Assembly (NCBI GenBank): GCA_964536465.1
Contig: CAZHXQ010000002.1
Coordinates: forward strand, 1-63,012
Direction of reading: 5' to 3'
DNA length: 63,012 nt
Origin: Mesolinea sp964536465
Lineage (GTDB): Bacteria > Chloroflexota > Anaerolineae > Anaerolineales > Anaerolineaceae
Below, piece after piece: positions 16,010 to 25,654 of this stretch. A model generated the notes under the pieces. The model saw only the letters and a list, made by a program, of their open reading frames with translations, made no database searches and was not told where the DNA came from. The first letter of the stretch is position 1. Each line of letters starts with the position of its first letter. Both the position numbers and the translations under genes were made by a program.

Positions 16010-17949
16010 ATCCAGAAGACACCCAAAAGTTTCTTCGTCACTGGCTGCTGTTGCTTGGAGGAGCCTGTATCTGGTTTTTGTTGGAAACCTGGGAAGTTCG
16101 CAATATCTGGTTTAAGGCGATGGCGGTTATGGTGGCGATTTGTGCCATTTTATTCTTCCTTACGAGGAGACTTAAGCCCGGTTTTTTGAACAAAATTAAT
16201 TTCTTGAAAAGTAAAAGGGTTGGTTGGATTGCTTTTTCCTTGCTTGCTCTCGTGTTGACTCTACTTTTCTTCAATCTTCCGTTCTATATCTTCAGCTATG
16301 GGGTCGGCAGATTCGCCTTTGTGATTGGATTTTCGGGTATCTTCGCGTTGCTTTTGTCCAGCAATACCCAATCCTCACTCCATCTGGTGTTTGCCAAGTG
16401 GCTGTTGGTATTTGGGGTGATTCACCGCATAGCAGCTTTTGTGCCTGAGATACAAGGCGGTCCCTTCGCCTTGGGCTGGTCGGAAGGCAGTCGTTTTTAT
16501 AATGCCTCTCTTTTCGCTCCTGAAAGTTTGTATGGTATGAAATTACCCCTGCCTGCGCTGCCCCCGAGCCGTTACCTGATGCAGGCCTTGCCGTTTTATC
16601 TTGGTGTTCGCTCCATCCTCTTCCATCGAATCTGGCAGGTGGTGCTTTGGCTGGGAATGACTCTGTGGGGCAGTTGGCTGATGGCAAAACGTTTGAATAC
16701 ATCTGCAAAAGTTTCTCTCCCATGGCTGACAGCTCTGCTATTTCTTTTCTTTTTTCAAGGAGCGGTCTATTACCACCTGATGGTTTGTGTTGTACTCGTT
16801 TTGGTTGGCTATAAAAAAGATGAGCCTCTGCGAACATTGATCTTTGTGATCCTTGCCTCTGTCTGGGCAGGTATCAGCCGTGTCAATTGGATGCCTCTGC
16901 CTGCTCTGATGGCAGTAGCGCTTTACCTGCTTGATAGACCTTTCGATGGGAAAAAGTGGGATAAATACCTGCTCTGGCCAGTTGTGTGGGTTATTGGAGG
17001 ATTGGCGGCGGCATACGTGTCCAGGCAGGGATATATTGCAATTTCCGGTGAAGACCCAACGCTTTTTGATTCTGCCTTTTCCTCGGCATTGCTATGGTGG
17101 CGATTGTGGCCGAATGCTACTTTCTCCCTCGGCATCGGGCCCGCGATGCTGCTGGTGATCTTACCTGGGGCGGCATTGCTCTGGCTGAAGCTTCGCGAAA
17201 AAAGTTTGCCCAGGTTGCATTGGTTGCAATGGTTGGGCCTGGCTGTCATCCTGGGGGTCTTCTTGGCAGGTGGGTTGGTGGTAAGCGTGAAAATTGGGGG
17301 TGGCGGTGACCTCCACAATCTCGATGGATTCCTGGTATTTTGGGCTCTGATTGTGGGTGGCATTTTAGCGATGGGTTCAGGCGCACCGCAGCCAAATAGC
17401 CAGATTGCAGACAACCAATCCCGGAAATTTTGGATGGTGATGCTGGTACTTGTTCCAGCGTTGTTTGCTTTTATGCGCGCCGGATTTTGGTCCTTTGACG
17501 ATATTCAGTCGCAGAAGAGTGAGTTAAATGATCTGAAACGAGCCATAGCTGTGCTTGAGGACCACACTGGCGATGTACTGTTCATTTCCGAACGCCAACT
17601 GCTGACTTTTGGTGAGATCAAGCTACCGGTTGTACCCGATTACGAAAAAATATTTTTGATGGAAATGGCGATGAGCAACAATCAGGAATATTTGAGCTTG
17701 TTTCGCCAAAAACTAAAAGGTCAGGCCTTTATCGGGGTTGTTTGCGATTCACTTTCAACAAATATTCAAGGCGGAGATCGCAGTTTTGCGGACGAGAATA
17801 ACACCTGGGTGGAACAAGTAGTTTTCCCGTTGTTGGCAGAGTATGAAGCCATATTATCGTGGCGCAATGGTGAAATAAATCTGCTTGTGCCTCAAGGTGA
17901 AACAAAGTTAATCCAACAATTATTGGAGTCTCAGCTACCAGCAAATTAG
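16006..17949 (+). CDS. polytopic membrane protein of unknown function
   Basis: 647 residues with about 12-13 hydrophobic helices through residue 480 or so, then a soluble C-terminal domain of about 150 residues. A loop near residue 160 contains GWSEGSRFYNASLFAPE, followed by the proline-rich LPLPALPPSRY. The architecture resembles large lipid-linked glycosyltransferases (GT39/GT83-like), but I see no convincing catalytic DE or DD motif, so no function is assigned. The start overlaps the stop of the upstream small gene by 4 bases, so the two form one unit. It ends about 220 bases before ruvB. Confidence 0.7.
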   Translation: MNPEDTQKFLRHWLLLLGGACIWFLLETWEVRNIWFKAMAVMVAICAILFFLTRRLKPGFLNKINFLKSKRVGWIAFSLLALVLTLLFFNLPFYIFSYGVGRFAFVIGFSGIFALLLSSNTQSSLHLVFAKWLLVFGVIHRIAAFVPEIQGGPFALGWSEGSRFYNASLFAPESLYGMKLPLPALPPSRYLMQALPFYLGVRSILFHRIWQVVLWLGMTLWGSWLMAKRLNTSAKVSLPWLTALLFLFFFQGAVYYHLMVCVVLVLVGYKKDEPLRTLIFVILASVWAGISRVNWMPLPALMAVALYLLDRPFDGKKWDKYLLWPVVWVIGGLAAAYVSRQGYIAISGEDPTLFDSAFSSALLWWRLWPNATFSLGIGPAMLLVILPGAALLWLKLREKSLPRLHWLQWLGLAVILGVFLAGGLVVSVKIGGGGDLHNLDGFLVFWALIVGGILAMGSGAPQPNSQIADNQSRKFWMVMLVLVPALFAFMRAGFWSFDDIQSQKSELNDLKRAIAVLEDHTGDVLFISERQLLTFGEIKLPVVPDYEKIFLMEMAMSNNQEYLSLFRQKLKGQAFIGVVCDSLSTNIQGGDRSFADENNTWVEQVVFPLLAEYEAILSWRNGEINLLVPQGETKLIQQLLESQLPAN

Positions 17950-18154
17950 GGTCTTCCTCAGGGTTAATAATGCCGCGAGTTTCTATTTATTTTGAAATTC
18001 ACAGTATTTGTGCTCTGGCATTCTGGCAGGTTAACCGCCATTAGATTTCAACCGCCCGGTTTGATCATGCAAGGGCTCTGGCTGCTACCTGTCAATAATT
18101 TCAATGGACAACAATTACTATACTAGCTGGCGGAGGAAATCAAACAAAGTCGGT

Positions 18155-18160
18155 TATAAT
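18155..18160 (+). promoter_or_regulatory. -10 hexamer of ruvB-queA
   Basis: A perfect TATAAT ends 7 bases before the ruvB ATG at 18168. There is no Shine-Dalgarno sequence between them, and no good -35 is seen 16-18 bases upstream. This points to a leaderless transcript. Confidence 0.5.
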
Positions 18161-18167
18161 TTTGGCG

Positions 18168-19214
18168 ATGATAGCCAAAAACGAAGACAGCATCCTGGCA
18201 GCCAAGCGATCAGAAGACAGCGTAGACCTGGCCCTGCGCCCAACCACCCTGGACGAGTTGATTGGGCAACAAACAGTCAAGGATAACCTGTTGATACAGA
18301 TCCAGGCAGCCCGCCAGCGCGGTGAAGCGCTTGAACACGTGCTCTTTCACGGACCACCTGGGCTGGGTAAAACCACCCTGGCTCACATACTTGCTTCTGA
18401 AATGGGTGTGAACATCAAGGTGACCTCTGGTCCAGCCATCGAACGCGCCGGTGACCTGGCGGCGATCCTGACAAACCTGCGCGCGGGCGACATCCTCTTC
18501 ATAGACGAAGTTCATCGTCTGGGAAAGCTAGTGGAAGAAATCCTTTATCCCGCGATGGAAGATTATGCTCTAGATATTATCATCGGCAAGGGTCCGGCAG
18601 CCAAGGCGGTGCGCCTGAAACTGCCCCGCTTTACCGTCGTTGGGGCGACCACTCGGCTGGCATTGCTCTCTGCCCCTCTGCGAGCGCGCTTCGGCGCTGC
18701 TTATCGAATGGATTATTACGAACTGGAGTCTCTTGCCGCCATTATTCGGCGCGGGGCAGGCTTGTTAAAAGTGCCCTTTGAAGAGGATGGCATCGAAGAG
18801 ATTGCCAGAAGAGCGCGGGGAACCCCCCGAATAGCGCTGCGGTTGCTGCGTCGGGTGCGTGATTTTGCCGACGTACGCGCCTCGGGCACCATCACCAAAT
18901 CAGTTGCCCAAAATAGCCTGGCCATGCTCAGCATTGACACACTCGGGCTGGACGAAATGGACCGACGGGTATTGCTTGCGATCATCGATAAATATGACGG
19001 CGGGCCGGTTGGCTTGAACACCATCGCTGCCTCAGTGAGCGAAGAGGCCGACACGATTATGGACGTGGTGGAGCCCTATCTGCTGCAATGCGGTTTCATT
19101 GACCGGACTGCCCAGGGGCGGGTCGCCACTCAACTGGCGTATCAACACCTGGACCGAGAATATCGTCCTCCAGCCAGCGCTCAGACAAGCCTTTTCGACG
19201 ATCCAGCAGACTGA
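18168..19214 (+). CDS. ruvB: Holliday junction branch migration DNA helicase RuvB
   Basis: 348 residues. It has the LRPTTLDELIGQ opening, Walker A GPPGLGKTT (62-70), Walker B ILFIDEVHRL, GPAAKAVRLKLPRFTVVGATTR (sensor 1 region) and the C-terminal winged helix with GLDEMDRRVL. RuvB is the ring motor that drives Holliday junction migration with RuvA; ruvA is not adjacent. An in-frame TTG at 18162 is an alternative start, but the ATG fits the -10 position better. queA follows after 12 bases. Confidence 0.96.
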   Translation: MIAKNEDSILAAKRSEDSVDLALRPTTLDELIGQQTVKDNLLIQIQAARQRGEALEHVLFHGPPGLGKTTLAHILASEMGVNIKVTSGPAIERAGDLAAILTNLRAGDILFIDEVHRLGKLVEEILYPAMEDYALDIIIGKGPAAKAVRLKLPRFTVVGATTRLALLSAPLRARFGAAYRMDYYELESLAAIIRRGAGLLKVPFEEDGIEEIARRARGTPRIALRLLRRVRDFADVRASGTITKSVAQNSLAMLSIDTLGLDEMDRRVLLAIIDKYDGGPVGLNTIAASVSEEADTIMDVVEPYLLQCGFIDRTAQGRVATQLAYQHLDREYRPPASAQTSLFDDPAD

Positions 19215-19226
19215 GGGCAATTCCCT

Positions 19227-20246
19227 TTGAAAACAGAGGAATTTAGCTACGATTTGCCCGGGTACTTCATTGCCCAGGTTCCGGTTGAACCGCGCGACCA
19301 TTCGCGCTTATTGGTGCTCGACCGCGCAAGCGGTGCCATTGAACACCGCCATTTTTTCGACATCGCGGACTACCTTCAACATGGTGATTTGTTGGTTGTA
19401 AACGAGACGCGGGTTATCCCAGCTCGCCTGTATGGGAAGAAATTGCCCGGCGGCGGGAAGATTGAAGTTTTGCTGCTTAATAAACTGGACGACTTGAGCT
19501 GGGAGTGTCTGGTTGGTGGGAGCGGCATGACTGCCGGCCGCCGCTTTCAAATTGACCAGGGACCCCAAGGCATGGTTGAGGTCGTTCTGGAGGGGTCAAA
19601 GCGCGTCATTAAGTTTGATGAAGCAATTGAGCCTTTCTTTGAGCTGGCTGGTCACACACCCTTGCCGCCTTACATCCACAACTATGTTGGTGATCCGGAG
19701 CGCTATCAGACGGTTTATAACCGCACCCCTGGCTCTGCGGCGGCACCGACCGCTGGTCTGCACTTTACGCCGCAATTGCTATCCAAGATTCGCAATCTGG
19801 GTGTCAGGTTGGAGAAGATCGAGCTGCGGGTTGGGTTGGATACCTTCGCTCCGGTGACCGAGGAAATGGCTGAAGACCATGTTATCCACCGCGAATGGTG
19901 CAACATGAGCCAGCAAACAGCAGATACGATCCTGGAAACAAAAAACCAGGGCGGCAGGGTGGTGGCGGTGGGCACCACCACCGTGCGCACCCTTGAAAGC
20001 GCTTGCCTGGAAAGCACTGATGGGCAGATAAGAGCCTTTTGTGGTGAAACCGACCTGTTCATTACACCCGGTTACCAATTCAGATGCGTGGACGCAATCA
20101 TCACCAATTTCCACCTCCCAAAGTCGACCCTGCTCATGCTGGTAAGTGCCTTTGCGGGAAAAGAGAATATTCTGCATGCATACGAGGTGGCCAAGGCTGA
20201 AGGATATCGATTCTTCTCGTTTGGTGATGCCATGCTCATCACGTAG
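19227..20246 (+). CDS. queA: S-adenosylmethionine:tRNA ribosyltransferase-isomerase
   Basis: 339 residues starting at a TTG with GAGGG about 10 bases upstream. It contains the family markers FSYDLPGYFIAQVPVEPRDH, VVNETRVIPARLYG, HTPLPPYI, the long GSAAAPTAGLHFT segment and NFHLPKSTLLMLVSAF. It transfers and isomerises ribose from SAM to 7-aminomethyl-7-deazaguanine in tRNA, forming epoxyqueuosine. The ruvB-queA pairing is common in bacteria. The other queuosine genes are not in this window. Confidence 0.96.
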   Translation: MKTEEFSYDLPGYFIAQVPVEPRDHSRLLVLDRASGAIEHRHFFDIADYLQHGDLLVVNETRVIPARLYGKKLPGGGKIEVLLLNKLDDLSWECLVGGSGMTAGRRFQIDQGPQGMVEVVLEGSKRVIKFDEAIEPFFELAGHTPLPPYIHNYVGDPERYQTVYNRTPGSAAAPTAGLHFTPQLLSKIRNLGVRLEKIELRVGLDTFAPVTEEMAEDHVIHREWCNMSQQTADTILETKNQGGRVVAVGTTTVRTLESACLESTDGQIRAFCGETDLFITPGYQFRCVDAIITNFHLPKSTLLMLVSAFAGKENILHAYEVAKAEGYRFFSFGDAMLIT

Positions 20247-20387
20247 CAGGAACTCTTTTGAGGATACCGTTTTGCAAAAACCGTGAAAAATGTTCACCAT
20301 AATTTTGGAGTATAGTTAAATTAATAACTGTCCTTCCTCTACCTCAAGCGTAGATTTCGTTTCAGAATTGGAAGGAAAGGAGTTTAC

Positions 20388-21137
20388 ATGAAAAAAACTG
20401 AGAAAATACTGACGATGTTGGTCCTGCTGGGGATGCTGACCATTTCTGCCTGTGCAAAGAATTCAGAAAAGACACCCGAAATTGTCGAAAACCCGCCAGC
20501 CAATCTGGCAACAACCTCGTGGATAACCGAATCGGTTCAGTCTACACAATCGGGTGTTACGATTGAATTGCTTCACGTCACACAGAGAGGTGAAGACCTG
20601 GTCTTGAGGGTGAAATTTGGGTTACCTGACTGGAGAAATTGGTATATCAGCAAAGTTAAATTGACCCTGGTGGGGGAAGGGGAATATGGCGACGCCAAAA
20701 CCGTTTTCTTCGAGAGACTGTACCAAAAGACCCCTAACACCTACTGCCTCTATCAGCCGTCTTACAACGAAGAAGAAAAATGCCTCACCAATAATGAGAT
20801 GAAAACTTATCAGATCGATGAACTCATCTTCGGCGGTCTTCCAGATGGGTTTAAGGATAAGGAAATGGTTCTTGAAGTTTTGGAACTTTCTACCGCGCCC
20901 GGTGAGGAAACTTATTGTGAGGACGTCCGCCTGCCGTACATCGAGGAGGTTTTATCAGGGGATTATCCAGGGCTTAAACTGGAATGTCAGACAGGTGAGA
21001 ATTCAACGGGATATCGAATTTCCGAAGAGTCGGGCTACGCGGATGATCCCGAAGCAAAGCAGGCTGTTGAGGCACTGATCGAAGAAGCTGCCAGCGGCAA
21101 GCTGACCGGTCTGTGGACGCTGGAAGTTTCCAGATAG
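20388..21137 (+). CDS. predicted lipoprotein of unknown function
   Basis: 249 residues. The N-terminus is a lipoprotein signal: charged MKKTEKI, a hydrophobic core and the lipobox TISAC with Cys22. The mature part is soluble and acidic, with beta-rich segments and four further Cys residues that may form disulfides. A strong AAAGGAG precedes the start. No family is recognised. It is probably anchored on the outer face of the cytoplasmic membrane. It is a separate unit from clpC, which starts 268 bases downstream. Confidence 0.75.
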   Translation: MKKTEKILTMLVLLGMLTISACAKNSEKTPEIVENPPANLATTSWITESVQSTQSGVTIELLHVTQRGEDLVLRVKFGLPDWRNWYISKVKLTLVGEGEYGDAKTVFFERLYQKTPNTYCLYQPSYNEEEKCLTNNEMKTYQIDELIFGGLPDGFKDKEMVLEVLELSTAPGEETYCEDVRLPYIEEVLSGDYPGLKLECQTGENSTGYRISEESGYADDPEAKQAVEALIEEAASGKLTGLWTLEVSR

Positions 21138-21405
21138 ACCCTCTAACAGAAGAGCCTGGACAATCCAGGCTTGGGTTTTGAAACAGGGATAACAGGCAGG
21201 GATCGTCCACTGCACAGCGGAGCGCGGAGTCCGACCGAATTCCCAGGGGCGGTTCTAACAATATCAACGCCAGTTTCACTTATAGCGCGGCTTCAGCGGC
21301 GTAATTAATCAATTTCTAACACCTGTAGCGTAAACTCAACTCTGGAACGTTAGTTGCACCATTTAACCAAGTAGATAAGCATAGAAAATTGAGGAAAAAT
21401 ACGAT

Positions 21406-23928
21406 ATGATGCGTTTTGATAAATTTTCAGAGAGAGCGCAGGACGCCGCCGCGCGAGCTGCTGAGATCATCCAGCGCTATGGTCATAACCAGATCGACTC
21501 TGAACATATTTTACTGGCTCTTATTGAGCAGCCACAAGGGTTTGTAACCCAAATTATAGAAGCTATGGATGTGGTCCCCGGTGACATTGTTGATCGGCTG
21601 GACAACATTCTGCGAACAACTCCTAAAGCCAATATCTTTGGCGGTCCGGCCGGCCAGGTGTTCCTGACGCCCCGCGTAAAAATGGTGGTCGACATGGCCA
21701 AGACAGAGGCCAACCGGCTGGGAGATGAATACATTTCGACTGAACACCTCTTTCTGGCCATCCTGGCAGAGAGAAACACCCAGCTCGCTCGTATGCTGGA
21801 AGAATTAGGCATTAACCGGATCAGGGTTTTAGGTGTAATTCAGGAACTGCGTGGTGGTTCCCGGGGCCCACAACGTGGGAAATTTGAAGGGCGTTACAAG
21901 ACCCTTGAGAAATATTCCCACAACTTAACCCAGGCAGCCCGCGACAGCAAGCTGGACCCGGTCTATGGGCGCGAGCTTGAAATCGTGCGCCTGATCCAAA
22001 TACTATCCCGCCGCACCAAGAACAACCCGGTTTTGATCGGCGGGGCCGGCGTTGGCAAAACGGCTATTGTGGAAGGGCTGGCGCAGAAAATTGCCAATGA
22101 CGATGTGCCAGAAATCCTGGCGGATAAACTGGTCTACTCACTCGATTTGGGCGCAATGGTTGCCGGCACACGCTTCCGAGGTGAATTTGAAGAACGCCTG
22201 AAAAATTCGATCGAGGAAATCCAGGAAAGCAACGGCGAAGTGATTTTGTTTATCGATGAGCTTCACAACGTTGTTGGAGCTGGTGCTGCCCAGGGTACAA
22301 TGGATGCTTCCAACATGCTCAAGCCTGCTCTGGCAAGGGGTGATTTGCAATGTATTGGGGCAACAACCATCGATGAATACCACAAGCATATTGAGAAGGA
22401 CGCTGCCTTGGAACGCCGGTTCGCGCCGATTTATGTTGAAGAGCCAACCATTGATGACACTATCAGCATGCTGAAAAGTTTGCGCGACCGCTATGAGGCA
22501 CACCACAAAGTCAAGTTGTCTGACGAGGCGCTCGAAGCAGCCGCCAGACTCTCGGCCCGCTATATGACCGGACGGAAACTGCCGGACAAGGCTATTGACC
22601 TGATGGACGAAGCTGCCGCGAAACTGCGCGTAGCCTTATATTCCTTGCCTGAAGATCTTAAAAGCGACCGTAAAGAAATCGATCGCCTGCTGGCAGAGGA
22701 AGAGAAGGCGGGCCTTGACCGCGAATATGAATACGCGGTAAAGCTCAAATCTGAGCGGCTTAAACTCGAAGAAAGTTTCAAGCAAAAGCAAGCTGAATGG
22801 GAAGCAGAGAATAAACTCGATGATGTCGTCGACGCCGATGACATTGCCGAGGTGATCAACCAGTGGACCGGCATTCCGGTGACGCAGTTGTTGGAATCTG
22901 AAACCAAGAAATTGCTCCACATGGAAGACCGCCTGCACGAGCGTATAATCGGTCAGGATGAGGCCATCAAGGCCGTTTCTGATGCCATCCGTCGGGCTCG
23001 TTCTGGTTTGAAAGACCCTAAACGCCCGGTCGGCTCGTTTATTTTCATCGGACCTTCGGGCGTCGGAAAAACCGAGTTGGCGAAAGCGCTGGCAGAATTT
23101 TTGTTTGATGACGAAGACGCGCTCGTGCGTCTGGATATGAGTGAATATCGTGAACAGCACACCGCCTCACGCTTGTTTGGCGCTCCTCCCGGATATGTTG
23201 GTTATGAGGAGGGTGGTCAGCTGACGGAAGCCGTTCGCCGGCGACCATACCGGGTAATTCTATTTGACGAAATTGAAAAAGCGCATCCGGAAGTCTGGAA
23301 TGCCTTGCTGCAAATTCTGGATGACGGTCGGTTGACGGACGGTCAGGGCAGGGTGGTGGACTTCAAGAACACCGTACTGATTATGACCAGCAACCTCGGC
23401 ACTGAATTTGTCCGCAAAGGCGGCGCGCTTGGCTTTCTGGCAGAAGATGATGATTCTGAAGAGGTCAAAGATTCGCAGGAGAAAATCGAAAAGGCACTCA
23501 AAGACGCTTTTAGACCCGAGTTCCTTAACCGAATCGACGATACCATCACATTTGCTCCGTTATCAAAAGCGGATGTGGCAAAGATTGTCAGGCTGCAGGT
23601 AACCGAAATCGAAGGACGATTAAAGGAATTTGGTGTGGGGCTGATTGTAGAAGAATCTGCCAGCACCTGGTTGGCTGATCAGGGATATGATCCCCTTTTC
23701 GGTGCCCGACCGCTGAAACGGGCGCTGCAGAAATATATCGAGAGCAAACTGGCCATCAGATTGCTGGAAGGCGAATTTAAGGCCGGTGATGTCGTGCGGG
23801 TGAGCAAAGAAGAAGGTGAGTCAGAACTGTCCTTTACTGCTGAAAATGATGCCGAAACGGCGGCATCTGTTGATGCAGAACCCGTCGAACAAGCACCGCT
23901 GGAAAGCGCTCACACGGAGCGGCTTTAA
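21406..23928 (+). CDS. clpC: ATP-dependent Clp protease ATP-binding subunit ClpC
   Basis: 840 residues. Two N-terminal Clp repeats (about 1-150) are followed by AAA domain 1 with Walker A GGAGVGKT (212-219) and Walker B LFIDELH. A UVR-type coiled insert lies around 435-470, and AAA domain 2 has GPSGVGKT (549-556) and ends with PLFGARPLKRALQKYIE. The medium-length middle domain with UVR indicates ClpC, not ClpA or ClpB. It unfolds substrates for ClpP. An acidic tail of about 30 residues is unconserved. TGAGG lies upstream of the ATG. It heads a run of six same-strand genes. Confidence 0.95.
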   Translation: MMRFDKFSERAQDAAARAAEIIQRYGHNQIDSEHILLALIEQPQGFVTQIIEAMDVVPGDIVDRLDNILRTTPKANIFGGPAGQVFLTPRVKMVVDMAKTEANRLGDEYISTEHLFLAILAERNTQLARMLEELGINRIRVLGVIQELRGGSRGPQRGKFEGRYKTLEKYSHNLTQAARDSKLDPVYGRELEIVRLIQILSRRTKNNPVLIGGAGVGKTAIVEGLAQKIANDDVPEILADKLVYSLDLGAMVAGTRFRGEFEERLKNSIEEIQESNGEVILFIDELHNVVGAGAAQGTMDASNMLKPALARGDLQCIGATTIDEYHKHIEKDAALERRFAPIYVEEPTIDDTISMLKSLRDRYEAHHKVKLSDEALEAAARLSARYMTGRKLPDKAIDLMDEAAAKLRVALYSLPEDLKSDRKEIDRLLAEEEKAGLDREYEYAVKLKSERLKLEESFKQKQAEWEAENKLDDVVDADDIAEVINQWTGIPVTQLLESETKKLLHMEDRLHERIIGQDEAIKAVSDAIRRARSGLKDPKRPVGSFIFIGPSGVGKTELAKALAEFLFDDEDALVRLDMSEYREQHTASRLFGAPPGYVGYEEGGQLTEAVRRRPYRVILFDEIEKAHPEVWNALLQILDDGRLTDGQGRVVDFKNTVLIMTSNLGTEFVRKGGALGFLAEDDDSEEVKDSQEKIEKALKDAFRPEFLNRIDDTITFAPLSKADVAKIVRLQVTEIEGRLKEFGVGLIVEESASTWLADQGYDPLFGARPLKRALQKYIESKLAIRLLEGEFKAGDVVRVSKEEGESELSFTAENDAETAASVDAEPVEQAPLESAHTERL

Positions 23929-23955
23929 ATAAAAGCGAGTAAAAATTGAGATTAC

Positions 23956-25620
23956 ATGCCTGATTTGAGCAGTGGTTTCATCCGTCTCCTTCGGGAAAGC
24001 GCGTTGTTCAGCGCTCTTCCGGATGAAGACCTGCCCATCATCGGTGAAGCGTTGGTGAGGGTAGAGCTCCCCGCAGGTGAAATCCTGTTTGAAGAAGGCG
24101 AAGATATTGATGGTATTTTCCTGGTCGAAACCGGGAAGTTAACAGGTTTCGACCAGGAAAACAGGCATATTGCTGATTATAAGAGAGGGGATATCCTGGG
24201 GCTGATCACCAGCAACATGGCGAACGAACGCCAGGAAACTATCCAGGCTCAAAAAAATAGCCAGGTCTGGTACCTCTCAGGCGCAAACCTGGAACGACTA
24301 ATTTCAGAGCGGCCCGCCTTCGCCGAGACCGTCACTGTCTTAGCCAACAGCCAGGTGATGGTTCGCAGGATGGCGATGCCCTGGTTGGAAGCGGATGAAA
24401 AGGTGAGCCTGATTGCTCGCAAACACCCGGTCTTTTTGCTTTTTGCGGGTGCTCCGCCCATCCTTTTTTTTGCCCTGACTCTGGTAGGGCTGAACTATCT
24501 GCAGCCTGAAAGTATCATGTTGGGCGTGATGTTTTTTTTCTTCATCTGCGCGGTCTGGCTGCTCTGGAATATCAACAACTGGGCCAATGATTTTTACCTG
24601 ATTACTTCAAAGCGGATGGTCTGGGTGGAACGAGTGTCCGGCTTTTATGAGAGCCGCCAGGAAGCGCCCCTGGGCACGTTAATTTCAGTTGGTGTCCAGA
24701 CCGGTCAGATGGGGGCGATCCTTGGTTTTGCTGATGTGATCGTGCGAACTTATTATGGAGATATCCGCTTTGAACGGGTAGCGCATGCAAAAACAATCGG
24801 TAAGCTGATTGAAAGTTTCTGGGCAAAGAGCAAGCACGTCGACCTGGAACTGGACGCAAAGGAAATTCGTCGGGTCCTTCGCGAAAAATTCGGCAAAGCT
24901 CCCGAAGAGGTGACCTCAAAAGAGCTGCAAGACGAATATGGGATCGAAAACGAAATCCCTCGCGCTGAGATCAGTTTTTTTGAATGGCTATTTAGTGACT
25001 TCCTGAAGGTGCGCTATGAGGCTGGCGGTTCGATCACCTACCGCAAGCACTGGGTCGTGCTGCTGCGAAAAATTTTCTTGTCGCTTGCCGGCGCCGTACT
25101 ATCCGCGGGATTTGTGATCGCGGTCCTGACGCGTAATATCAGCGGATTGAACTCCGCCATGGCGCTTACTCTGGGCTTTTTTGCTTTGATGGTCTCTTTC
25201 GCGGTGATGCTATATCAATACGTTGACTGGCGAAATGACGTCTTTCAACTGACACCAAATCAGGTGATCGACCTGGACAGGAAACCCTTCGGAAGAGAAT
25301 CGCGTAGGGCGGCTCCCTTGGATAACATCCTCAGCATTGAGTACGAACGGCGCGGAATTATCCCGATGATCTTCAACTTTGGCACGGTTTACATCACGGT
25401 TGGCAACACCCAACTGACTTTCAATAATGTTTACCATCCCTCTGATGTCCAGCAGGATATCTTCGCCCGGATGGGAAAACACGTCCAGGAAACGCAGGAT
25501 CGTCAAACTAACCAGGAACGCGACCGAATCGCGCAGTGGTTTAAGGTGTTTCAGGAAGAGTCCCGCGACCTGACCACCAGTCAGGATGTAACCTGGCCTT
25601 TGAATCCACCTTCCGGATAA
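23956..25620 (+). CDS. membrane protein with cyclic-nucleotide-binding-like domain and two bacterial PH domains
   Basis: 554 residues. Residues about 10-130 look like a CRP-type cNMP-binding barrel (LPAGEILFEEGEDIDGIFLVETGKL). Two hydrophobic helices follow near 155-200, then a bPH2-type domain (about 200-280: FYLITSKRMVWVERVSGFY). After a charged linker, a second hydrophobic pair lies near 365-420, and a second bPH2-type domain (FQLTPNQVIDLDRKPFG onward). The PBC Arg of true cAMP sites is not evident, so ligand binding is uncertain. It may be a membrane sensor or scaffold. It sits 27 bases after clpC and 34 before def. Confidence 0.8.
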   Translation: MPDLSSGFIRLLRESALFSALPDEDLPIIGEALVRVELPAGEILFEEGEDIDGIFLVETGKLTGFDQENRHIADYKRGDILGLITSNMANERQETIQAQKNSQVWYLSGANLERLISERPAFAETVTVLANSQVMVRRMAMPWLEADEKVSLIARKHPVFLLFAGAPPILFFALTLVGLNYLQPESIMLGVMFFFFICAVWLLWNINNWANDFYLITSKRMVWVERVSGFYESRQEAPLGTLISVGVQTGQMGAILGFADVIVRTYYGDIRFERVAHAKTIGKLIESFWAKSKHVDLELDAKEIRRVLREKFGKAPEEVTSKELQDEYGIENEIPRAEISFFEWLFSDFLKVRYEAGGSITYRKHWVVLLRKIFLSLAGAVLSAGFVIAVLTRNISGLNSAMALTLGFFALMVSFAVMLYQYVDWRNDVFQLTPNQVIDLDRKPFGRESRRAAPLDNILSIEYERRGIIPMIFNFGTVYITVGNTQLTFNNVYHPSDVQQDIFARMGKHVQETQDRQTNQERDRIAQWFKVFQEESRDLTTSQDVTWPLNPPSG

Positions 25621-25654
25621 GGTAAAATAGCATAAATCAGAATGTGGAGTAAGT

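Noticed and set aside
16292..16837. Minus-strand frame inside the large membrane protein gene
   Set aside because: Antisense shadow with no recognisable motifs; the plus-strand gene has a consistent hydrophobic helix pattern.
18104..18286. Plus-strand 60-codon frame before and inside ruvB, preceded by GGAGG-like sequence
   Set aside because: It overlaps the conserved ruvB N-terminus in another frame and has no domain. The GGAGGA near 18132 is too far from the ruvB start to serve it.
21138..21405. CIRCE/HrcA or CtsR site upstream of clpC
   Set aside because: I looked for TTAGCACTC-N9-GAGTGCTAA and for CtsR-type heptad repeats and found no convincing match.
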